In this document: positions 26,331-36,713 of the stretch, piece after piece | How positions within the stretch are numbered: position 1 is the stretch's first letter | Layout of the letters: each line of letters begins with the position of its first letter | From: Apis mellifera | Lineage: Eukaryota > Arthropoda > Insecta > Hymenoptera > Apidae | Assembly (NCBI RefSeq): GCF_003254395.2 | Contig: NC_037641.1 | Coordinates: 12,548,501-12,612,500, forward strand | Direction: 5' to 3' | Length of the DNA stretch: 64,000 nt | Made by a program: the position numbers and the translations under genes | The notes under the pieces: generated by a model | What the model was told of the DNA's origin: nothing | What the model saw: the letters and a program-made list of their open reading frames with translations, nothing else | Databases searched by the model: none

Positions 26331-29300
26331 TTTAAGGACACAACAAAGAAAGATAATCAAGAGAGTGATGAGTTAATATGATCAAAGTCGAGATCGTGAA
26401 GAAGCTATTTAGTTGTGATCTCTAGTAATCGTTGCTCTATTAGTTGACCGGTTATGATTAATTAATTTATTTCAAATAACATTTAAATTTTTTCTCTTAA
26501 ATTTTATACCTTCAATAAGATTAAATTGATAAATTATTTAAAATTATAACAATAAAAAATATTTAAAATATATTTATCTTAAAGTTATAACAAAAATTTA
26601 GTTTTTTTATAGCAGCAAGTAATAAATTAATACCATTTTTAATTACTCTTTTATATTTAAGAAAAACGAATATAAAATATTCCAAAATACAAATTTGTTT
26701 CTATGTAAATTATTATTATTAAAATCTATTATAGAATTTTAAATAAGTTGTAGGTTTGTTTTTTGTCCGTTATAATGAAATTATTATTTGTCCTAATATT
26801 ATATATTTTTTAAAAAATTAAAAAAGTACACGTTTTGATTTCTGAAATTTCATGCACGTCATTGACGTTTCATTGGACGTCATCATACGATATGTTGAAT
26901 TTAAGAATAATAATTTATCATTAATTTAGATGAAAGAAAAAGCAAATCAAGTCTCATTTTTTTTTATTGATTTTTTATATGCGCATAAAAAATTAAGATA
27001 TATTTTTTCTTTATAAACAAACGATTTTTATTTCCTAATTGAATAGAATATATATTAATTATTTATGTATTATGTATTAAATATTTATTATTTCAAATAT
27101 TTATTATTTAAAATAATAAATTATTTATGACACATTATATATTATTATATATACTCATCATTATCAGTTATTTGTATATATTTTATTTTTTTATTTCTTT
27201 TATATCCTCATATTTAATTTTTTTTTTAAACATATTATATATGTACAATACATATATATACAAAATATATTCAATTATATATATATAATTATACAATTAA
27301 TTTTTTTATTTAATAATAGATTGCAACAATAATGAATTTTCATAACATGATATGTTAACAATCTTTTATAATTTTTTATTTAAAATAATATATTTTATAT
27401 TTTCAGAATCCAATTTATTTTATTTATAATATAAAATATATAATGAATAAGATTATAGAATATTTAATTTAATAATAAATATCCATTTTCTTACAATTTC
27501 TTTATAAAAATTCTTATTTAAAATTATATTGATAAAATCATAATAATTGATTATAATTTTATTATTTTATATTATTATTTAATATATTATATTTAAAAAA
27601 AAAATTTACTAAAATATGAAAAAATATTTTTTAATTAATTTCTCAAAAATGAATTATTTTTTACTCTTTATATCCGTTCATTTATATCAATTATATATAT
27701 ATATATATTATATTGTGTGTGTGTGTCTGTGTATGCAAAATTTGTTAAAATGAATATAGTGTATGAAGATATAGTATATGTATTTAGATTTTATTCTTGA
27801 TAAAATTATCAGTGTTTTATAGATCTATCCCAAATACAAACAACTTACATGAAAGCACAAAGTTCAAATATCAAATTAGGAACTAAGATAAGAATAGAAT
27901 TGTTAGAATTGTATGCAAAATATTGTTATAATTTATATTCTCATATTTTCATATTTTATTATAATTTATTTTAATAAATTTATGGTAATAATAAAAAGAT
28001 AATTTATGATAATAAAATTAAAAATAAATTCTGTGTGTTAAATTTTTTAAGAACATATATACTGATAATTAATAATACTAATAAAAATTAAAAATACATT
28101 TCTTATTTGATGTATTTAATAAACAATATAATTTGTAATTATTTTTAATTATTATATTAAAATGTGAATTAATCTTTTGTTTATCAGTTTTATCAGTAAT
28201 TAATTTTATCAAAAAGATTTTGGCTAAGATTATGATTCCATAAATGTAAATAAACATATTATATATATATATATATATCATAAATTGCTCAATATATATT
28301 GAAAAATATTTAAAAAATGTTTTTTAAAATATTATCTTAATATAAATAGTTATTTATCGTCAAAAATCAATCTTCAAAAATATAAAAAAATAATTAAAAA
28401 TTTATAAAAATTCTATTATAAATAAAATACCTAAAATACCATAAAACAATATAATTACGAAATTACTGGATTAAAAAATATCAATCATAATACATATCTT
28501 TTATTCATATATATATCAATTGATCGGACGCAATTTTATATCTTTTGTATATCCTCTTAGTAATATAAGTATTTGAAAACAATATTAAATAACATGAATA
28601 ATATTTCAAGTAGAGAAAAAAACATTCTTTTTTTTGTTCAAAAATTAAATCAATTATCAAATTAAGTAGTTATTTAAATTAAGATATCATTGAAGCTTGA
28701 AAAAGAAAAATAATTTCTGAAAAATATTTATACTATTTTTGTTTTAAGTACAAATTATTATACTCTATGATCGTTTCCATTATCTAATAAACCACTTGGT
28801 CTTTAATTTTTTAGCATTATTTCTTTTTATTTTTATACATGAATTTATCTTTATATCGCTAATTAAACTTTCTAAAAATAGAATTTGATATGATAATACG
28901 ATAATGGGAAAACTCATTAATAAAGTAAAATAATTTATTTCTGCACGATGAATTTTTACAAATTACAATATCAATTTTGTATTTTATTTATTTTATTGAA
29001 ATTGATAGAAAAATAATTAAAAGAATTAGAAGAATTATTAAGTTTTTTCAAGGATAAATAATGTAGTCAAATTTTATCATTTACAAATAATAAAATATAA
29101 ATAAAATCTATTATATTATATAATTTGTTGATTATAAAAATTTGAGGTTATGTTTTAAAGAGATTATGTAGTTTTTTATTTATTTACATTTATGCATTAG
29201 TTTTTTCATATTTTTATAAATAATGTAAATCTTTTAGCAAATAACAATATAAATATTGAAACAAATTTTATTCATTTCATTTAAATTACAGAAAATAAAT

Positions 29301-29780
29301 ACACCATATCAATTTTATATCTATTAATTGTATTAATCAATATAAGAAATATTGTTGTACATTTTGATCTGTTTAATTGATAATTTTCCATTTTAAAGTC
29401 CAATATATTAATAATTAATAAAATTATTAAATTACACACTTATATTACAATATCCATTTTTCTTTTTTTTAAATTTCTGAATATTCATTATGTTTTTCAA
29501 CTTATTTTACTTTCTGTTCATTTTATTTTAATATATTGATAATTTATATTAAAAATGAATATATAATATTCATTATATTACAATTTTGCTCAATAATGAA
29601 TTCAAACAATATTATATCGCTATTTAAAAGCAGAAATAATTATTTTATGAATATACTTTTTTTTTGCAATATAAATATTTATATACTAACTTAGAAAAAA
29701 AAAAAAAACTAAGAATAAAATGTACAAATGAAAAATGATATATATAGTAATAATTTTTATTTTTAATGATATTATTTTAT
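26331..29780. other. AT desert, no gene seen
   Basis: About 3.4 kb of nearly pure A/T with TA runs (27245-27290, 27690-27712, 28260-28278) and one GT run (27714-27726). There is no ORF of interest on either strand and no transposon terminal repeats that I could pick out. Confidence 0.5.
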
Positions 29781-29816
29781 ATGTTTAAAGTATTAAAAAT
29801 CGTTGCAGCCATTAGC

Positions 29817-29849
29817 AAATTTGTTTTACTTATATAGTAAAACAAATTT
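29817..29849. repeat. Perfect hairpin, 14-base arms and 5-base loop
   Basis: Arms 29817-29830 and 29836-29849 are exact inverted copies (AAATTTGTTTTACT) around TATAT. It sits exactly at the left edge of a GC-elevated block. Confidence 0.9.
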
Positions 29850-30240
29850 CCCAAGTCACACCACGAGGAGGTTGCTGCAAATGGTGACTCGCCCTATCTC
29901 CAACGGTCCCATCCACCCTCCTTTACAAATTTTAAACTGCGGTAGACATCATCGCAGTATATCAACCGTTTATTCCATTTGGAACAGACGGTATACAAAA
30001 AAATGGACCTACCCGAAAAAGAGGTAGACGTGCTAATCATCGCCTATCCTCTTTTTAATCTAAAACATATACCAATTCCTAGCTAAACTTATAACTAAGC
30101 TAAGCCCTAGCTAAAGTAGATTTTTAATAGGCAGGATTTATAAACTGTGCAATTGTTTAGTTTATATGTTATTTAATGGCGAACTTCTTAATAAAAGAAG
30201 AGCCTAAATAACGGAACGATGCTATCTAAAATATAAAAAA
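29850..30240. other. Anonymous GC-elevated block, left part
   Basis: In the middle of an AT desert, 29850-30030 has much higher complexity (CACCACGAGGAGGTTGCTGC, CGCCCTATCTCCAACGGTCC). One plus frame is open for 74 codons (29803-30027). A second plus frame reads from about 29852 to 30083 with a single TAG at 29941-29943. Neither resembles a family I know, so coding status is doubtful. AATAAA lies near 30190 on the plus strand, and AATAAA on the minus strand near 29757. It could be the 3' end of a non-coding transcript from either strand, or a decayed mobile element or pseudogene. Confidence 0.35.
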
Positions 30241-30249
30241 AAAAATAAA

Positions 30250-31190
30250 ATTTAAAAGTATAACTGTGCTCATTTGATTACATTGCTCGTCTCGTCCGAT
30301 ACGTCGTCACAAGGATAATTGATATTCCTCTATTTCCGTCGCCACGGTCATAGAAGGTAGCACGAAATAGAATATAAACATTAAGTACGTTATTATTCTA
30401 TTTACGTATTGCGAATTTTGCAGATGAAACAAAGCTAGAAAACTGCGTTTTTTTGCGATGCAGAAAAACTATGTTTTTTTTGCTTCCGTTCATCAACAAT
30501 CGCAAAAGATCCCTAATGGGTTACCAATTTTATACGTGTGATTTCTTTAGCCAAAATAAAGGCAGTTAAGAAATAACAAAATATGTCGAATCACCGCATA
30601 AAACGGGTCATGTAATGGCGGTGTACGTCACGGCCATCCTCTAACTCAAAAGAATCAGATTATTCCCAAACACAACACAAATTATATCTTCTTTGATTGT
30701 AATTCTTTGGAAAGAGTTGCAAAAATCCTGTTCGAATTAACTATGTTAAAACAACAAAGAAAATGGCAACTATTTCCGCTTGATCTTACTCTCATGAAGT
30801 ATATAATTTTCACCTTACAGACATAAAAATAGAAGGAAAGAAAATGGGGAAAAGGGGACTTACGATCGTCCGGGATTACAATGAAACCAAACTGCACTAC
30901 GCGGAAGACGCGGAAGATCTGAAAAACACTAACATATGAAACGAAACTATTGCACGATAGTCTAGCTTGAACATGACGTTACGAATTAAAATCAAATAAA
31001 AATGAGAGGAATGATTAAAAAACGAATTATTAGAAATATTAAAAATAAGATCAAAATTTTCAAAGAAATGATAAATTATTAAAAACAAAAAAATAACAAA
31101 AGAACTTCACTCCGCGATCGTTCAAGCTAAACTGACATGGCATCGACATAATGTACAACGTAACGAACATCGATTGAGCTGCCACCGGAA
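30250..31190 (-). ncRNA. Candidate spliced non-coding transcript (minus strand)
   Basis: Non-repetitive, GC-raised sequence continues from 30.25 to 31.19 kb. On the minus strand there is an exon-like unit at 30918-30864: a 3' splice site TTTTTCAG, a 55-base exon containing a tandem TCTTCCGCG, and a consensus donor GTAAGT at 30863. A GC-rich patch at 31105-31190 could be its promoter. The longest frame gives a 71-residue ORF (30682-30897) with no recognisable domain that runs through the donor. The call rests only on composition and splice signals. It might instead be an alternative leader of a neighbouring gene. Confidence 0.3.
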
Positions 31191-32290
31191 ATTATATTTC
31201 TGTTATTTACTACGATTTACTTAATAATTCTTCTATTAAATATTAAATAAAGACAAAATTATAAAAATAAAATATTAAAAAATATTTTAATTTTATTATT
31301 TATATAAATGTGCTTAATAATCTTTGAATAAACAAAATAATAATTTTTTTCGTTAAAGGAAATTCTTCTTTTAGTTGATAAAAGCGACATCTATAAGAAC
31401 TGCGTTGTTAATGGACTGTTATTATCTCTATCATTTTTGAAAATATCTACAGATATGAATGCTAAGTTATATTGTAGAATTTGAATTACAACTTTTATAT
31501 ATTTAATAAATAAAGCTAACATTTTGTTTGAAATTATATCATTATCTTACTCTATTTCCTTCATCCATTTCACATCAACATAACATATGCTATTTTTATA
31601 ATTACGTAAACATGAAAGGTCAAATTTTTTGCTACTTAATAAAAAAAATTAAAAATACAAATATTTCCTGATATCCTTAAAAATATTTATTATATTTCTA
31701 TATAAAATAAAATAAATAAATCTCTTTTAATATTAATTTTTCAATTTACTTTTTTATTTATTTATTTATTTTATTTATGTATATTTTTATAAATAATGTA
31801 AAATAATTTATAAAATAATTTGTAAAATAATTTGCGAAAAAAATAAGAGAAGTACAATTTAAAGGAAGAAGAAAAGAAGAAAAGAAATATTTATTTTTTG
31901 AATTTTTATTTTATTAATTTTTATTTACAAATATACTTCGGTTATACTCGTATAACAATAATATATACATATATATTATTTTCATCAATTTCATCAATTA
32001 TTTATAATTTTACATTAAAATTAGAAACATACAAGAGATTGATCACAATTTTAAAACAAATGTTAATTAGTTCCTATTTATAATATCTAACAATAGTAAT
32101 ACCTAGGAAATGAAATGCAGTTGATATTTACATTTTATCGATTTTAATTGTTTAAAAAATTATTTAGAAACGTTATTTTAGATCCTTTTGTGTACATACC
32201 AAATAGTATATAAAAGAGTCGATATTAATCATTATTCTCTTTTTCTCTCTTTTTCTCTGGAGCAGTTTAATATATATATTTTTTGTTTAA
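31191..32290. other. AT-rich spacer
   Basis: No gene recognised. The small ORF at 31898-32083 is low complexity and likely chance. The right end should include the RpS28 3' UTR. Confidence 0.5.
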
Positions 32291-32322
32291 TTTTCGAGGA
32301 GAAAGTTTTATTCTTAAATATA

Positions 32323-32520
32323 TTAACGAAGTCGTCTGGCTTCTCTTTCAGATTCTAAGAGTGTTAGAATGTCTCCTTCTCGTACAGGACCTTTCACGTT
32401 CCGAATTAACTGTCTGTTTTGTTCATTCAAAAACTCCACTTTGACTTGCGTACATTGCCCTTGAGAACCCGTTCTGCCAAGAACTTTCACTACTCTTGCA
32501 CGAACTATAGGTTTCTCCAT
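32323..32520 (-). CDS. RpS28: 40S ribosomal protein S28 (eS28)
   Basis: A single uninterrupted coding exon of 65 codons. It begins MEKPIVRARVVKVLGRTGSQ, continues with GQCTQVKVEFLN and ends EREARRLR, the characteristic short S28 sequence at the usual length. The protein sits in the small ribosomal subunit near the mRNA exit channel. It lies between two ABCG paralogs on the same strand. A 3' splice site (AATCCAG) a short way before the ATG suggests a non-coding leader exon upstream, as is common for ribosomal protein genes. Codons are AT-leaning like the neighbours, and nothing suggests a pseudogene. Confidence 0.97.
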   Translation of the reverse strand: MEKPIVRARVVKVLGRTGSQGQCTQVKVEFLNEQNRQLIRNVKGPVREGDILTLLESEREARRLR

Positions 32521-32890
32521 ATTTTTTGAAATTTCTGGATTTCCTTAGTTATTGCTCAATTGATTGCGATAGATTTAGAACGAATTCTATAAACTGCATT
32601 CAATTTCTTACCAACTTAATTATAAAATTTCTAATAGTATTCTAAAATATACTTCAAAAGTTGTTCGAAATAATGTAAGAAATGAGATAAAAAAATATTA
32701 AAAAATATTAATGTTACGAAATTAAACAAACTATAATGAAATAAATACTTTATTGTATTCTATAATATACTTATCTTAAATTGCAAGAAATGAAAAATTC
32801 GAAGATGCTTTGCTTTGGCAGCATTGCTAAAAGCAAGTTTAAAATAACTATTCCTCCATTAGATTCGTTGCTTTTATACCACGTGTTCCT
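32521..32890 (-). promoter_or_regulatory. RpS28 leader and promoter
   Basis: On the minus strand a GTATAAAAGC TATA-like box lies at about 32870-32880, next to a CACGTG E-box at 32881-32886. A pyrimidine-started CTTTTAG motif (near 32828-32835) resembles the polypyrimidine start of ribosomal protein mRNAs. A GTATAT donor at 32770 would end the leader exon. All of this is inferred from motifs. Confidence 0.4.
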
Positions 32891-32899
32891 GACGAATTC

Positions 32900-35690
32900 T
32901 TTTAGTTACAATTTTAAATCTCATATTTGAATCATGCCAATTAACGATAACGAATATTTAATATTAAATTTTGAATAAAGATAACAACGTTATATTTTTA
33001 CACATTATACATATGCTTTTATTCATTTGTGCTTTAGTATAAATGTGTCATTCTTGATTTAGAATACGAAATATTACATTTAAAAATCTTATATTTGCAA
33101 TCTTCTTCTCCCGCGTGTATATTTGTTTTTTAAATTCTTTCGTCTGTTTTACACGTGTCTTTATTTGTTTTCGATGTTCATACCCACAAACGCACAATCT
33201 TACACACGTATTTTTTGTTTATATAAAATTACAATACTTGAAAAAAGTGTCATGAATGTATGTGATATATGGTCGAACAATATACATTGTACATTGTACA
33301 TTTGAAATATGTGTCCTAAAAGCGAAACCGTCTTAATTAATTCTTTTATGCTGCGCGTCTATATGCAAATATGATAGTATATTATTCAAATTCTTTTTTA
33401 GCAGCAGTTTGATAGTTTTGTTCGCAAGATAGTCACATGCAATTAAAAATTTTTTTGTTCACTATTACAGTCTCAATTCTCGCGAGCCTTGAACACAATA
33501 CGCGTGGATTCGTATGAATTGAACTTAACATTTTACTGCTTTTACATCTATTAATTTTCAGTTACGTATGCGATTACGCAGCATTATAAAAAAAAAAAAA
33601 AAAATCAAAAACTCGTGAAGAAATAAAAAAGAAACAATTTCAATAATACAAATGAGTAGTAAACAAATATTCAGTTTCAAATGAATCGGTCAATGTTATG
33701 TTTAAACCTTGGTTTTATATGTATACATATACATATAGCCTATTATATATTACTTTTATAAGTTAATCTACGTATTAAGATATAACTATGGTACAATAGA
33801 ATTGAGTTACTTCCAGATTTTGTACAGTTCACTTTCGTCACGTGATGAATGCGAACCAAGGTCTAAACAAGGTAAGCAACATTTTTCTTAAATGAAAATA
33901 AATAATCGTTATACGTATCTGATTATCTAGATAATTTCAATATCTTATTATTACCCCATTTCCATTTTAATTTTCTTATGTTTACATCATTTTATATATA
34001 CATTTCATAAAATTTTATTCTCGTACAATCAAACAATTGTTTGACGATACTGAATCACAGACATTCCAAGTTATTCCTAAAATGTATTTGAAATGAAATA
34101 CAAATAATTATATTCACAATATTGAAATTCACAATAAAATTGATTTTAACATTGATGATTTGATCAGAGTATAATATTTCATATTAATTTCTTTGCAATG
34201 ATAAAAATAAAATGAAAACAAAATATTCATACGTATAATAACGTCGTTGTTTCTCATATATAAATTCGATTAATTTATTTATTTATATAATGATAAGTAA
34301 AAATATAAATAATAAATACATAACCAATCTATGGAAATTTTTGACCTATTTCTTTCTACTCTTGTCCTATATTTCGTAATAGATTTTTTTTTTTTATATT
34401 ACGATTTTTTCATTTAATATTCATTTAGTATATGAAAAAATAAGTTATCCAATGATGTTAAAATTAATATTCAATGAAAGTCTCAAAATTTGTAATTGAT
34501 ATAATTTTTAATTTTGAATAATTAAAAATAAACTTAAATTTCAATTTGAAATGATTAAGTAAATAGGAATATCCTAGTATTTTCTAGTACAAATTCTAAG
34601 CATTTAAAAGTTTATAATAAGTACTGATTTAAGATTAAAAATATCTAATAATTATACATTATATAATTAGAATACAATTTATATTCATAATTAGAATAAA
34701 ATAGGAATAACTCAACATCAAAGAGAATAATATAATATAATAAATTTTAATAAAAAAGTGATAAATCTGATTTACATTTGATATTGAAATATAAAAATAT
34801 GTAATTTTTTTAATTGATTTAAAATTTAAAAAATTAAACTTAAATGTAACGCTATTAAATATTAATAATAATATTATAATAATAACATTATTATAATTAT
34901 GTAATTATCTAAACATGTTTACGATTATTATGAAACATGATATGAGATCTAACTGTAAGTTAAAGAAGAAGTCTATCAATTTTTTATTTTCTTCTCTTTG
35001 TTCTCCAGTCATAAGTGAAATGAATTTGTAGCAGTTAGAATAATGCAATAGGCCGTGAACAAAAACTCCTGTAAAAGTTTCCAAAATCAGAATAATCTTT
35101 TTGTCACATTCTATTATATTTTTCTTCTTCTTCTTCTTTTTTTTTTTTTTTTTAGCTCTAATTTTTTTTCTTTTTTTAATAATATACTTCCCTCACCTCT
35201 TTAATTAAATGACTATATTATAATAAATGTAACAATGTTCAGCACTCCAGACTTAGAAGCAAACGCACAGGCAGCTAGTGATTGGTCAGGTGTGAGCTTT
35301 TTACAATATTATGTTTTATAATTTTTGTTCGCCTCTTAAATATTATAGTTATTGAATTATCTATAAATGGAATGACAATATAGTAAGGATTGTTCGCGAT
35401 CTTGATTTTAGTACAAATATTCAGATATCTCGTCAGATATACATAAATATCGGGCAAAATAAATTAATTTTTGGTGCTTCAACATGTTAAAATTTATTTT
35501 TGTCCGATATGTTAAACAACTATTGATCGTTTGTTTCCCTCATATATCTTGGAGATATCTTTTGTAGATTAAGTGGATGTAACTATCGATGTAAATGTGA
35601 GAACAATAGAGGATCTATTCTAATCTTTGATTTGTAAATTTTCTATTGCTTATTTTCTATAAAAAAAAGTCTATGTTATTCGCGTGATGC
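32900..35690. other. Intergenic region, no confident gene
   Basis: Mostly AT-rich. The stretch 33330-33870 is of somewhat higher complexity. On the plus strand it ends in a short ATG-started open stretch (MNANQGLNK) with a GTAAGC donor at 33872, which might be a leader exon of an unknown transcript. T/C runs lie at 35120-35175. No tRNA or mobile element was recognised. Confidence 0.4.
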
Positions 35691-35873
35691 ACACGCGCTC
35701 GTTGGAGGGACCATGAGTCTTGAATGGGCCTAAGGCTCCTGGCGAGTTTGTAATAATTGGCTATCAATGTTGCATTTCGATAAAATACGTAGTACCAACG
35801 GTGGTCTCTTTTCTGTTTTATTATCAATGATTTACAATTTCACGCTATTTTTGCGTATTCTAATTTATTAAAA

Positions 35874-36059
35874 ATGCCTAAACTGTCTATGCGTACCATT
35901 TATCTGTGTTTTTTTATTGTTAGTCTCGTTCAATGTCATATGATGCATTTGGATGTTATACCTATATTTATATACAAGAATGAGAGAATTAAAAATAATA
36001 AGAAGATAATGAAATCGTATAGCGAATTATCTTCAGAAGAATTAAAAACGACCGTTTAA
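35874..36059 (+). CDS. Small ORF, possible secreted peptide precursor
   Basis: A single-exon ORF of 61 codons. The N-terminus is a good signal peptide: basic start (MPKLSMR), hydrophobic core (TIYLCFFIVSLVQC), probable cleavage near QC/HM. The remainder is a 35-40 residue, Lys/Asn/Glu-rich tail with a dibasic KK. The ATG has A at -3 (AAAAATG), and an AATAAA signal lies 56 bases after the stop (36115-36120). A GC-elevated patch at 35690-35810 upstream could be its promoter. I recognise no family, and it has a single cysteine, inside the signal. With one short ORF in AT-rich DNA, chance remains possible. Confidence 0.35.
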   Translation: MPKLSMRTIYLCFFIVSLVQCHMMHLDVIPIFIYKNERIKNNKKIMKSYSELSSEELKTTV

Positions 36060-36120
36060 TGCCGATCGAGAGACTTATTGCAAGATATCAATATTCGTAT
36101 AACATAAAATAATCAATAAA

Positions 36121-36713
36121 TCACATATTCTCAATATCTTATTCGAGTTGATTTTATAGTCGCTTTAACATTTCAAATTCAACATTTTGCATTAATGTAT
36201 AAATTATATAAATTGAACTTGAGGATACAACGAAAACAAAATCTTCATAAAATATAAATATTTGTTTAACTTTCCTTGTATTTAAATTATATTAATTGCA
36301 ATTTATTATATTTAAAGCACATAATTAAGAGTGCAGATTTTTCAAACTTCGATATTTTTAAAAAAATTCAAAGTAATAAAGGATTTTATAATTGTAATAC
36401 AGTTTCTAAAGATGATTTTATGATTTTGTCATTATATAATTAAAACACAAGCAAATCTATGAGATGAGCTCAAATAAGTATATAAAATCTTGGTACTTAA
36501 AAACAAATAAAAATTAAAATATTTTGTCATTTTACATGCATATATGTTCTATCAATTTTACTGAAATGTGCAAATTTTTTTATTTTCAATGAAAAAAAAA
36601 AAAATAAAAATTTAGAATCATAACCAGCAATTTCCAAAGATTTTAATATTTGATTGAGATGAAACGAATGTTCGCAATGATCTATTGATTATCGATTATA
36701 TTATCGCCACGTT
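36121..36713 (-). other. ABCG-C 3' UTR and spacer
   Basis: On the minus strand an AATAAA lies at 36578-36583, about 130 bases past the ABCG-C stop. The rest is AT-rich spacer with A runs. Confidence 0.55.

Noticed and set aside
29803..30027. 74-codon plus ORF as a genuine protein
   Set aside because: No family resemblance, and a second frame is nearly as open; listed only as an anonymous block.
30060..30130. CTAGCTAAA-type repeats, considered as a telomerase RNA template
   Set aside because: They do not match the CCTAA telomere unit expected for bees, and no other telomerase RNA feature is seen.
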